A stretch of 64,000 bases of DNA from Comamonadaceae bacterium. GTDB taxonomy: Bacteria > Pseudomonadota > Gammaproteobacteria > Burkholderiales > Burkholderiaceae_C. A program made the position numbers and the translations under genes. The notes under the pieces were generated by a model, which saw only the letters and a list, made by a program, of their open reading frames with translations, was not told the DNA's origin and made no database searches. Positions 28,782-36,143 of this stretch are shown in pieces. The stretch covers positions 1 to 64,000 of the forward strand of contig JAIXSQ010000011.1 of NCBI GenBank assembly GCA_027484575.1, in the 5' to 3' direction. How positions within the stretch are numbered: position 1 is the stretch's first letter; every line of letters begins with the position of its first letter.

Positions 28782-29703
28782 GCTTCCAGGGCTCGGCGCG
28801 GAAGCGCTCGGCCAGGAAGTCCACCAGCAGCCGGATGCGCCGCGGCGTGCTGGAGCTGTGAGGGGCCAGCCAGTGGATGTCGGCGTCCAGCATGGCCCAG
28901 GCTGGCAGCACCCGCACCAGCTCGCCGCGCGCCAGCGGCGCCGCGATGTCCCAGAGGCTGCGCAACATGATCCCGCGTCCGGCCAGGCACCAGTCGCGCA
29001 CCAGTTCGCCCGAGTTGCCCGACAGCCGGCCGCTGACGCGCACCCGCTGCTCGACCTTGTCGCGCAGGTGGGTCAGCCGCCAGGTGTCGAAGCGCTCGTC
29101 CTCGCGCACCACCAGGCAGTCGTGGCCGGCCAGGTCGTCCAGCGTCGCCGGCGTGCCGCGCCGGCGCAGGTAATCCGGTGCAGCCACCAGCACCCGCTGG
29201 TTGCGCGCCAGCCGGCGGCCCGTCCATTCGCCCGCGCGGGCGCCGCGCACCGACCACAGCCACACCGCACCGTCGTAGCCCTCGACGGCCAGGTCAGGCA
29301 GCTGCTCGGTCAGCTGCAGCTGGATCTCCAGCCCGGGGTGCAGCGCCTGGAAGTCCGCCAGCGCCGGCCCCAGCCACAGCCGGCCGAAGCCGAAAGTGGC
29401 CGCCAGCCGCAGCCGGCCGACGGGGTCGCGGTGCCGCTCCTGGAGCTCGGCCTCGAGCTGGCCGAAGCCGGCCAGCAGGCCGACCGCGCGGTCGCACAGG
29501 GCCTCGCCGTCGGCCGTGGGCACCACGCGCCGGGTGGTGCGCTGGAACAGCTGCAGGCCCAGCCGCGCCTCCAGGGCGGCCAGCCGCTTGGTCACGACCG
29601 AGGGCACCACGTCGGCCGCCGCCGCCGCGCCCGAGAGGCTGCCGTGCTCGCGGATGGCCAGCAGCAGCTCGAGGTCGGGGCGGTCCAGGCGCGGCGCGGT
29701 CAT
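28732..29703 (-). CDS. LysR-family transcriptional regulator
   Basis: A 323-residue regulator. The N-terminal winged helix-turn-helix is clear (LLLAIREHGSLSGAAAAADVVPSVVTKRLAALEARLGLQLFQRTTRRVVPTADG), followed by the effector-binding domain. It is divergent from the dehalogenase-like hydrolase and tartrate/malate dehydrogenase pair, with 75 bases between starts, so it very likely controls them. The C-terminal ~15 residues are Pro/Arg-rich and arise from the overlap with the EamA gene. Confidence 0.92.
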   Translation of the reverse strand: MTAPRLDRPDLELLLAIREHGSLSGAAAAADVVPSVVTKRLAALEARLGLQLFQRTTRRVVPTADGEALCDRAVGLLAGFGQLEAELQERHRDPVGRLRLAATFGFGRLWLGPALADFQALHPGLEIQLQLTEQLPDLAVEGYDGAVWLWSVRGARAGEWTGRRLARNQRVLVAAPDYLRRRGTPATLDDLAGHDCLVVREDERFDTWRLTHLRDKVEQRVRVSGRLSGNSGELVRDWCLAGRGIMLRSLWDIAAPLARGELVRVLPAWAMLDADIHWLAPHSSSTPRRIRLLVDFLAERFRAEPWKLSAPSAGARPAPRPRR

Positions 29704-29778
29704 GGTTTCCGTTCGGGAAAGAATCGATTGCCGGATTATTGCTTGGCCGGTGGTCCGTGCGCGATGACAATCGGGCCC

Positions 29779-30666
29779 ATGCTGTTCCCCGGTTTCGACT
29801 CCCTGCGCATGGCCCGTGACGGCGTGGAGCTGCACGTGCGGGTGGCGGGGCAGGGCGCGCCGCTGCTGCTGCTGCACGGGCACCCGCAGTCCATGGCCAT
29901 GTGGCACCGCGTGGCGCCGCAGCTGGCGCAGCGCCACCGCGTCGTGCTGATGGACCTGCGCGGCTATGGCGACTCGGGCCGTCCGCCGGCGGGCGAGGGC
30001 AGCGCGGCCTATGCCAAGCGCGAGATGGCGGCCGATGCGCTGCACGTGATGCGCGAGCTCGGGCATGCCCGCTTCCAGGTGCTGGCCCACGACCGCGGCG
30101 CCCGGGTCGCCCACCGGCTGGCGCTGGACCACGCCCAGGCGGTCGAGCGGCTGCTGCTGCTGGACGTCGCGCCCACGCTGGCCATGTACCGCGGCACCGG
30201 CGAGGCCTTCGCCCGCGCCTACTGGCACTGGTTCTTCCTCATCCAGCCGCCGCCCCTGCCCGAGGCGCTGATCGCCACCGACCCGGCGCGCTACGTGCGC
30301 GGCGTGATGGGCGCGCGGCATGCGGGCCTGGCGGCCTTCGCGCCGGCCGCGCTGGCCGAGTACGAGCGCTGCGCCGCCATCGCAGGCACCGCCGAGGCGA
30401 TCTGCGCCGACTACCGGGCCAGCGCCGCCATCGACCTGGCGCTCGACCAGGCCGACCAGGATGCCGGCCACCGGCTGCCCATGCCGCTGCGCGTGCTGTG
30501 GGGCACGCACGGCGCCGTGGGGCGCTGCTTCGACGTGCCGGCGCTGTGGCGCGCGGCCGCCGACGACTTCACCGGCCGCAGCCTCGACTGCGGCCACTAC
30601 ATCGCGGAGGAGGCCCCCGCCCTCCTGCTGCAGGAAGCCAACGACTTTTTCAGGAGCACCGAATGA
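29779..30666 (+). CDS. Alpha/beta hydrolase of the fluoroacetate dehalogenase type
   Basis: A 295-residue hydrolase with the full fluoroacetate-dehalogenase (EC 3.8.1.3) signature. The nucleophile is Asp105 in VLAHDRGARVAHR, with the carboxylate-binding arginines Arg106 and Arg109. AYWHWFFLIQPPPLPEALI supplies the halide-pocket His150 and Trp151; Tyr212 of ICADYRASAAIDL completes it. The catalytic His is His273 (DCGHYIAEE). HGHPQSMAMW is the oxyanion region. These residues match the known dehalogenase layout, so C-halogen cleavage of a 2-haloacid is a good prediction; an ordinary epoxide or ester hydrolase is less likely. An alternative start is at 29764. It is coupled to the next gene by ATGA. 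Confidence 0.85.
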   Translation: MLFPGFDSLRMARDGVELHVRVAGQGAPLLLLHGHPQSMAMWHRVAPQLAQRHRVVLMDLRGYGDSGRPPAGEGSAAYAKREMAADALHVMRELGHARFQVLAHDRGARVAHRLALDHAQAVERLLLLDVAPTLAMYRGTGEAFARAYWHWFFLIQPPPLPEALIATDPARYVRGVMGARHAGLAAFAPAALAEYERCAAIAGTAEAICADYRASAAIDLALDQADQDAGHRLPMPLRVLWGTHGAVGRCFDVPALWRAAADDFTGRSLDCGHYIAEEAPALLLQEANDFFRSTE

Positions 30667-31748
30667 GCAGGAAGCGCATCGCAGTCATCGCCGGCGACGG
30701 CATCGGCAAGGAAGTCATGCCCGAGGGCGTGCGGGTCATGGAGGCGGCCGCCGGCAAGTTCGGCATCGACCTGCAGTTCGACCACTTCGACTTCGGCAGC
30801 TGGGACTGGTGCGAGAGGCACGGCTCCTACCTGCCGGCCGACTGGAAGGAGCAGATCGGCGGCCACGACGCGATCTTCTTCGGCGCGGTGGGCTGGCCCG
30901 ACAAGATCCCCGACCACGTGTCGCTGTGGCAGTCGCTGCTGCTGTTCCGGCGCGAGTTCGACCAGTACGTGAACCTGCGGCCGGCGCGCCTGATGCCCGG
31001 CATCGTGGCCCCGGTGGTGCGCAAGGACGGCAGCCGCCGCGAGCCCGGCGAGATCGACATGTACATCGTGCGCGAGAACACCGAGGGCGAGTACTCCAGC
31101 ATCGGCGGCCGCATGTACCCGGGCACCGAGCGCGAGATCGTGATGCAGGAGACGGTGATGTCCCGCGTGGGCGTCGACCGGGTCCTGAAGTTCGCCTTCG
31201 AGCTGGCCCAGTCGCGGCCCAAGAAGCACCTGACCAGCGCCACCAAGAGCAACGGCATCGCGATCACCATGCCCTACTGGGACGAGCGCGTGGCCGAGAT
31301 GGCCAAGGCCTACCCGGACATCCGCCTGGACAAGTTCCACATCGACATCCTGACCGCGCACTTCGTGCAGCGGCCCGACTTCTTCGACGTCGTGGTGGCC
31401 AGCAACCTGTTCGGCGACATCCTGTCCGACCTGGGTCCGGCCTGCACCGGCACCATCGGCATCGCGCCCAGCGCCAACCTGAACCCGGACCGCAGGTTCC
31501 CGTCGCTGTTCGAGCCGGTGCACGGCTCGGCGCCCGACATCGCCGGCCGCAACATCGCCAACCCGATCGGCCAGATCTGGTGCGGCGCGATGATGCTGGA
31601 GTTCCTGGGCCGCAAGGACGCGCACGACGCGGTGCTGCGCGCCATCGAGACCGTGCTCGACCCCGCCTCGGGCGCGCCGCGCACCGCCGACATCGGCGGT
31701 ACCGCGAGCACGACCGACCTGGGCAAGGCCATCGCCGCGGCCCTCTGA
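30663..31748 (+). CDS. ttuC: Tartrate dehydrogenase / D-malate dehydrogenase (decarboxylating)
   Basis: A 361-residue metal- and NAD-dependent beta-decarboxylating dehydrogenase of the isopropylmalate/isocitrate family. IAVIAGDGIGKEV opens the protein. GSWDWCERHGSYLP, SLWQSLLLFRREFDQYVNLRPARLMPG and IVRENTEGEYSSIGGRM are diagnostic of tartrate/D-malate dehydrogenases. The metal site is SNLFGDILSDLGP and the NAD loop PVHGSAPDIAGRNIANP. It would oxidise tartrate or D-malate to oxaloglycolate or pyruvate. It is translationally coupled to the dehalogenase-like gene and under the divergent LysR. Confidence 0.92.
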   Translation: MSRKRIAVIAGDGIGKEVMPEGVRVMEAAAGKFGIDLQFDHFDFGSWDWCERHGSYLPADWKEQIGGHDAIFFGAVGWPDKIPDHVSLWQSLLLFRREFDQYVNLRPARLMPGIVAPVVRKDGSRREPGEIDMYIVRENTEGEYSSIGGRMYPGTEREIVMQETVMSRVGVDRVLKFAFELAQSRPKKHLTSATKSNGIAITMPYWDERVAEMAKAYPDIRLDKFHIDILTAHFVQRPDFFDVVVASNLFGDILSDLGPACTGTIGIAPSANLNPDRRFPSLFEPVHGSAPDIAGRNIANPIGQIWCGAMMLEFLGRKDAHDAVLRAIETVLDPASGAPRTADIGGTASTTDLGKAIAAAL

Positions 31749-31856
31749 CGACCCCCGGCAGGGCCGCTGCGGGCCCCTGCCGTCACGGCCGTGACATGCG
31801 CCACGCCGGCGCGCACCACGCGCGGGCGTGGCGCTGTTGTATTGCTGCGAGCCGCA

Positions 31857-31886
31857 TTGACACGGTCCAGCCAGCGTGGATGTAAT
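31857..31886 (+). promoter_or_regulatory. Sigma-70 promoter of the HU gene
   Basis: TTGACA at 31857-31862, an 18-base spacer, and TGTAAT at 31881-31886 form a near-consensus promoter. Transcription would start near 31893 and give a ~137-nt leader before the GTG start of HU. Confidence 0.65.
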
Positions 31887-31917
31887 CGCCCGGCGGCCCT
31901 CGCCGCACGCCGAACAC

Positions 31918-31988
31918 CGTCTCCCTTCCCCTGCACCGACAGCGCCGTCCCTTGCGGCGAGGCAGGGCAACGGGAGACGCTATTTTTC
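31918..31988 (+). promoter_or_regulatory. Structured leader with terminator-like T-run upstream of HU
   Basis: Nested arms fold one long hairpin: CGTCTCCC (31918-31925) with GGGAGACG (31972-31979), CCCTGC (31929-31934) with GCAGGG (31962-31967), and CGCCG (31943-31947) with CGGCG (31955-31959). CTATTTTTC follows at once. A hairpin plus T-run inside a leader is the layout of a transcription attenuator. It lies downstream of the probable promoter, so it is not just the end of the previous operon. Confidence 0.45.
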
Positions 31989-32029
31989 GAACAGGCGACC
32001 TGTCCAACTCTGACTCCCGAGGGGCTCTT

Positions 32030-32302
32030 GTGAACAAAACCGAACTGATCGAGCACATCGCGAAGCACGCCGACATCTCCAAGGCGGCGGCCACGCGGGC
32101 GCTGGAATCGACGCTCGGCGCCGTGCGGACGACGCTGAAAAAAGGCGGCTCCGTGTCGCTGGTGGGTTTCGGCACCTTCGCCGTCGGCAAACGTGCCGCG
32201 CGCACCGGCCGCAATCCGAAGACCGGCGCGCAGATTAAAATCAAGGCTGCCAAGGTGCCCAAGTTCCGTCCTGGCAAGGCGCTCAAGGACGCGCTGAACT
32301 GA
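32030..32302 (+). CDS. hupB: DNA-binding protein HU
   Basis: A 90-residue histone-like protein that bends DNA as a dimer. It uses GTG at 32030 with GAGGGG five bases before. [26 protein letters not shown] is the helical dimer domain, and [26 protein letters not shown] is the DNA-binding arm with the conserved proline in RNPKTG. The gene is followed 17 bases later by tRNA-Val without an obvious promoter between, then by ppiD; the same gene order is common in this group. Confidence 0.97.
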   Translation: MNKTELIEHIAKHADISKAAATRALESTLGAVRTTLKKGGSVSLVGFGTFAVGKRAARTGRNPKTGAQIKIKAAKVPKFRPGKALKDALN

Positions 32303-32319
32303 GGACGGGGCCGTCGGTG

Positions 32320-32395
32320 GGGTGCTTAGCTCAGCTGGCAGAGCGGCGCCCTTACAAGGCGTAGGTCGGCGGTTCGATCCCGTCAGCACCCACCA
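32320..32395 (+). tRNA. tRNA-Val (anticodon TAC)
   Basis: A complete cloverleaf: acceptor GGGTGCT/AGCACCC, D-stem GCTC/GAGC, anticodon stem GCGCC/GGCGT with loop CTTACAA (anticodon TAC at 32353-32355), T-arm with GGTTCGATCC, and an encoded ACCA end. It lies 17 bases after the HU stop, so it is probably processed from the HU transcript. Confidence 0.97.
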
Positions 32396-32399
32396 ACCA

Positions 32400-32435
32400 C
32401 GAAAGGCGAACGCGAGAGTTCGCCTTTCGCGTTTT
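32400..32435 (+). terminator. Intrinsic terminator after tRNA-Val
   Basis: A 12-bp perfect stem CGAAAGGCGAAC / GTTCGCCTTTCG with a six-base loop is followed by CGTTTTC. It ends the HU-tRNA-Val transcript before ppiD. Confidence 0.8.
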
Positions 32436-32488
32436 CTGGCGCAGGCACGCCACCCGTCTCCAACCATCCGACCCAGGACACACCTCGC

Positions 32489-34426
32489 ATGTTCGATTTC
32501 GTTCGCAAGCACAACCGGGCCCTGCAGGTCGTGCTGTTCCTGCTGATCGTGCCGTCGTTCGTGCTGTTCGGCCTCGAGGGCTACAGCCGCATGTCCGAAC
32601 GCGGCGAGCCCGTCGCCAAGGTCGACGGGCAGAAGATCACGCAGACCCAATGGGACGCCGAGCACAAGACCGAGGTCGACCGCCTGCGCGCCCAGATGCC
32701 CACGATCGACGTCAAGCTGCTCGACAGCCCGCAGGCGCGCTACGCGACGCTGGAGCGCATGGTGCGCGACCGCGTGCTGGAGGTCGCCGCGGCCAAGGGC
32801 CACCTGGCCGCCAGCGACCAGCGGCTGGCGCGCGAACTGCAGGCCAACGAGGTGATCGCGTCGCTGCGCGGCCCCGACGGCAAGGTCGACATGGACCGCT
32901 ACAAGCAGCTGGTGGGCGCGCAGGGGCTGACGCCCCAGGCCTTCGAGGAGCAGGTGCGGCGCGACATTGGCAACCGCCAGGTGCTGGCCGGCGTCGCCGC
33001 GACCGGCCTGGCCAGCCCGGCCACGGCCGGCGTGGCGCTGGGCGCCTTCTACGGCCGGCGCGAGATCCAGCTGGCCCGCTTCGATGCGGCCGACTACGCG
33101 GCCCGGGTGCAGCCCACCGACGCCGAACTCGAGGCGTACCACAAGGACAACGCCAAGCTGTTCACCGCGCCCGAGCAGGCCACCATCGAGTACGTGGTGC
33201 TCGACCAGGAGACCGTGCGCAAGTCCATCACCGTGAGCGAGGCCGACCTGCGCACCTACTACGAGCAGAACGCCCAGCGGCTGGCCGGCCAGGAGGAGCG
33301 CCGCGCCTCGCACATCCTGATCGGCGTGTCCAAGGGCGCGTCGGCGGCCGACAAGGACAAGGCCCGCACGCGTGCCCAGGAGCTGGCCGCCGCCGCGCGC
33401 AAGGCGCCGGCCACCTTCGGCGAGCTCGCCCGCAAGAACTCGCAGGACCCGGTCTCGGCCGCCAACGGCGGTGACCTCGAGTGGTCGCGCCGCGGTGGCT
33501 TCGCGGCCAAGCCGCTCGAGGACGCCGTCTTCGCGCTGAAGAAGGGCGAGGTCGCGGCCGAGCCCGTGGAAACCGAGTTCGGCTTCCACGTGGTGCAGCT
33601 GACCGACGTGCGCGCGCCGCAGCAGAAGTCGTTCGAGCAGCTCAAGCCCGAGCTCGAGGCCGAACTGCGCAAGCAGCAGGCCCAGCGCAAGTTCGCCGAG
33701 ACGGCCGATGCGTTCAGCAACGCGGTGTACGAGGCGACCGACGGCTACAAGACCGTGGCCGAGCGCTACAAGCTCGAGGTGCGCACCGCCGCCGGCATCC
33801 AGCGCGAGCCGCTGCCCGGCGCCACCGGCCCGCTGGCCAGCCCCAAGCTGCTGGCCACCCTGTTCACGCCCGACAGCATCGAGAAGAAGCGCAATTCCGA
33901 GGCGGTGGACACCGGCGCCAACCAGCTGGTGTCGGCCCGCATCGTGTCGTACGCGCCCGCGCGCACCCTGCCGCTGGCCGAGGTGCGGGACCAGGTGCGC
34001 GTGCGCCTGGTCGGCGAGCGCGCCGCCGCGCTGGCCAAGAAGGACGGCGAGGAGAAGCTGGCCGCCTGGAAGGCCGAGCCGGCCAAGGCCCAGCTCGGCG
34101 CACCGCTGGTCGTCTCGCGCGAGGCGACCGCCCGCCTGCCGCGGCAGGTGGTCGAGGCCGCGCTGCGCGCCGACCCCGCCGGCCTGCCGGCCTTCGCTGG
34201 CGTGGACGTGGGGCTGGGTGGCTACGCGGTCCTGCGCGTGAACAAGGAACTGCCGCGGCCGGCTGGCGATGCCGGGCGCGAGAAGCAGGAGATCGCGCAG
34301 TACACCCAGCTGTACACGAGCGCCGAGGCGCTGGCCTATTACGAGCTGCTCAAGCAGCGCTACAAGGTGCAGGTGCTGGCGCCCAAGCCCGCTGCCGACG
34401 CGGCGCAGGTCTCGGCGCTGCGCTGA
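32489..34426 (+). CDS. ppiD: Periplasmic folding chaperone / peptidyl-prolyl isomerase PpiD
   Basis: A 645-residue inner-membrane-anchored periplasmic chaperone. MFDFVRKHNRALQVVLFLLIVPSFVLFGLEGY is the single N-terminal anchor. A SurA-N-like chaperone region follows (~45-200). A parvulin domain spans ~270-380 (ASHILIGVSKGA, NGGDLEWSRRGG, TEFGFHVVQLTDVR), and the C-terminal chaperone part completes it. It assists proteins leaving the Sec translocon. Length and architecture are normal. Confidence 0.95.
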   Translation: MFDFVRKHNRALQVVLFLLIVPSFVLFGLEGYSRMSERGEPVAKVDGQKITQTQWDAEHKTEVDRLRAQMPTIDVKLLDSPQARYATLERMVRDRVLEVAAAKGHLAASDQRLARELQANEVIASLRGPDGKVDMDRYKQLVGAQGLTPQAFEEQVRRDIGNRQVLAGVAATGLASPATAGVALGAFYGRREIQLARFDAADYAARVQPTDAELEAYHKDNAKLFTAPEQATIEYVVLDQETVRKSITVSEADLRTYYEQNAQRLAGQEERRASHILIGVSKGASAADKDKARTRAQELAAAARKAPATFGELARKNSQDPVSAANGGDLEWSRRGGFAAKPLEDAVFALKKGEVAAEPVETEFGFHVVQLTDVRAPQQKSFEQLKPELEAELRKQQAQRKFAETADAFSNAVYEATDGYKTVAERYKLEVRTAAGIQREPLPGATGPLASPKLLATLFTPDSIEKKRNSEAVDTGANQLVSARIVSYAPARTLPLAEVRDQVRVRLVGERAAALAKKDGEEKLAAWKAEPAKAQLGAPLVVSREATARLPRQVVEAALRADPAGLPAFAGVDVGLGGYAVLRVNKELPRPAGDAGREKQEIAQYTQLYTSAEALAYYELLKQRYKVQVLAPKPAADAAQVSALR

Positions 34427-34454
34427 GCTGCGCGAAACGGGGCCGCGGCATGGC

Positions 34455-34460
34455 TATAAT
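34455..34460 (+). promoter_or_regulatory. -10 element of the tRNA-His promoter
   Basis: A perfect TATAAT preceded by TGGC lies 15 bases before the tRNA-His 5' end. The upstream -35 region (near GCGAAA) is weak. Confidence 0.55.
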
Positions 34461-34474
34461 CGCGGTCTTTCGAC

Positions 34475-34551
34475 GGTGGCTGTAGCTCAGTTGGTAGAGT
34501 CCCAGATTGTGATTCTGGTCGTCGTGGGTTCGAGTCCCATCAGCCACCCCA
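34475..34551 (+). tRNA. tRNA-His (anticodon GTG)
   Basis: Acceptor GTGGCTG/CAGCCAC with the histidine-specific extra G at -1 (34475) opposite C73; anticodon stem CCAGA/TCTGG with loop TTGTGAT (GTG at 34509-34511); T-arm with GGTTCGAGTCC; encoded CCA at 34549-34551. Confidence 0.97.
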
Positions 34552-34562
34552 GACTTCGATGA

Positions 34563-34587
34563 CAAAGCCGGCCTCGCGCCGGCTTTG
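34563..34587 (+). terminator. Terminator after tRNA-His
   Basis: The stem CAAAGCCGGC / GCCGGCTTTG with loop CTCGC follows the tRNA by 11 bases and leads into GTGCTTTCC. Confidence 0.7.
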
Positions 34588-34603
34588 TGCTTTCCGCCCC
34601 CAC

Positions 34604-34629
34604 GAAAAAGCCGGCCCGCAGGCCGGCTT
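34604..34629 (-). terminator. Terminator of the MHS-family transporter gene
   Basis: On the minus strand AAGCCGGCC-TGCG-GGCCGGCTT runs into TTTTTCG, 21 bases beyond the transporter stop. Confidence 0.8.
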
Positions 34630-34650
34630 CGTCCCGTCAGCGGCGGCTGC

Positions 34651-35997
34651 TCAGCCCCGGCTGGCCAGCCGCCGGTGCACGCGCAGCGCCAGCAGCGTGG
34701 CCACCGCACCCGACAGCAGGTAGAGGCTGACCGCCCCCAGGCCATAGCGCGACGACAGGCCCAGGGCCACCAGCGGCGCGAAGGCCGCGCCCAGGATCCA
34801 GGCCAGGTCGGAGGTGAGCGCCGCGCCGGTGTAGCGCAGTCGCGGTGCGAAGCTGGCCGTCACCGCACCGGCGGACTGGCCGTACGACAGCCCCAGCAGC
34901 ACGAAGCCCACGAGGATGAACGCGTCCTGCGCCGCCGGCCCGCCGCCCAGCAGCCAGGGCGTGGCCAGGCTGAAGGCGCCGATCGCCACCGCGGTGCTGC
35001 CCAGCGTGCTGCGGCGGCCGTAGCGGTCGGCCAGCCAGCCCGAGACCGGCATCGCCACCGCGGCCAGCACCGCACCCAGCAGCTGCACGCCCAGGAACTG
35101 CGCCAGGTCCTGCTCGGAATACAGCAGCACCCACGACAGCGGGAAGATGGTCACCAGGTGGAACAGCGCGTACGACGCCAGCGTGGCGAACGCGCCCAGG
35201 GCGATGGGATGCCCTTGGCGGCCGAGCAGCTCGCGCAGGCTGCACGGCTGCAGCGAAGCGGCCTGCAGGCCCTGGCTGTACTCGGGCGCGACCACCAGCC
35301 GCAGCCGCGCGAAGAGCGCCACCACGTTGATCGCGAAGGCGGCGAAGAACGGGAAGCGCCAGCCCCAGTTGTGGAAGTCGTGCGCCGGCACCGCGCTGAC
35401 CAGGTAGCCGAACAGCGCCGCCGCGACGAAGAAGCCCAGCGGCGCGCCCAGCTGGCCCAGCATGGCGTACCAGCCGCGCCTGTCGGCCGGCGCGTGGATG
35501 GCCAGCAGCGAGGGCAGCCCGTCCCACGAGGCGCCCAGCGCCAGGCCCTGGCCGATGCGGCAGGCGGCCAGCAGCCAGATCGCCGTGGCGCCGGCCGTGG
35601 CGAAGCCGGGCAGCAGCGCCATGCACACGGTGCTGGTGCCCAGCAGCAGCAGCGAGCCGGTGAGCTTGGCGCCGCGGCCGAAACGCTGCTGCACCGCCAT
35701 GCCCGCCAGCGTGCCCAGCGGGCGCACCAGGAAGGCCAGCGTGAACAGCGCGAAGGCGTACAGCGTGCCGGTCAGCGGGTCGGCGAACGGGAAGAACACC
35801 GCCGGGAAGACCAGCACCGAGGCGATGCCGTAGACGAAGAAGTCGAAGTACTCGCTGGCACGCCCGATCACCACGCCGACGGCGATGTCGCCGGGCGCGA
35901 GGCGGGCCTCGGCGGCCGAATTGGCGGCGGTCGCGCCGTGGGCGCCGGCGCCGTGCGAGGACGGGGCAGGGGAGGGGATCGGCAGTGCTTGGGACAT
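34651..35997 (-). CDS. MFS transporter, metabolite:H+ symporter (MHS) family
   Basis: A 448-residue, twelve-helix carrier. ASEYFDFFVYGIASVLVFPAVFFP near residue 35 and RPLGTLAGMAVQQRFGRGAKL are typical of the MHS group (ProP, KgtP, shikimate and citrate carriers), which import organic acids or osmolytes with protons. A second MFS motif, SGWLADRYGRRS, marks the C-half. The specific substrate is not clear. The N-terminal ~30 residues are Pro/Ser/Ala/Gly-rich. It is divergent from cyoA, with a 13-bp palindrome between. Confidence 0.88.
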   Translation of the reverse strand: MSQALPIPSPAPSSHGAGAHGATAANSAAEARLAPGDIAVGVVIGRASEYFDFFVYGIASVLVFPAVFFPFADPLTGTLYAFALFTLAFLVRPLGTLAGMAVQQRFGRGAKLTGSLLLLGTSTVCMALLPGFATAGATAIWLLAACRIGQGLALGASWDGLPSLLAIHAPADRRGWYAMLGQLGAPLGFFVAAALFGYLVSAVPAHDFHNWGWRFPFFAAFAINVVALFARLRLVVAPEYSQGLQAASLQPCSLRELLGRQGHPIALGAFATLASYALFHLVTIFPLSWVLLYSEQDLAQFLGVQLLGAVLAAVAMPVSGWLADRYGRRSTLGSTAVAIGAFSLATPWLLGGGPAAQDAFILVGFVLLGLSYGQSAGAVTASFAPRLRYTGAALTSDLAWILGAAFAPLVALGLSSRYGLGAVSLYLLSGAVATLLALRVHRRLASRG

Positions 35998-36044
35998 GGT
36001 GGGACGGTTCGGAACGGGCACAGCGTAGCGCGGATCGCAGGGGC

Positions 36045-36057
36045 TGTCCCTGGGACA
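36045..36057. promoter_or_regulatory. 13-bp palindrome in the MHS transporter-cyoA promoter gap
   Basis: TGTCCCTGGGACA is a perfect 6-1-6 inverted repeat, with a further TGTCC half-site seven bases on (36062-36066). It lies 48 bases before the transporter start and 87 before cyoA. It is a candidate operator for either direction; no regulator can be named. Confidence 0.4.
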
Positions 36058-36143
36058 AAATGTCCAATGGCCGGCCCGGGGACCGGAGCCTACAGTCGCC
36101 GACGCGACGCAACTGGCGGCTTTCCAGTGCGGCGCGTCAGAGC

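Noticed and set aside
32320..32546. A short plus-strand ORF running through tRNA-Val.
   Set aside because: It is an open frame over the tRNA and its terminator and has no family resemblance.
34350..34745. A minus-strand ORF of 131 codons across tRNA-His.
   Set aside because: It reads through the tRNA and two terminators; the words in it (for example SGVADGTRTHDDQNHNLGLYQLS) are the well-known spurious translation of a tRNA antisense.
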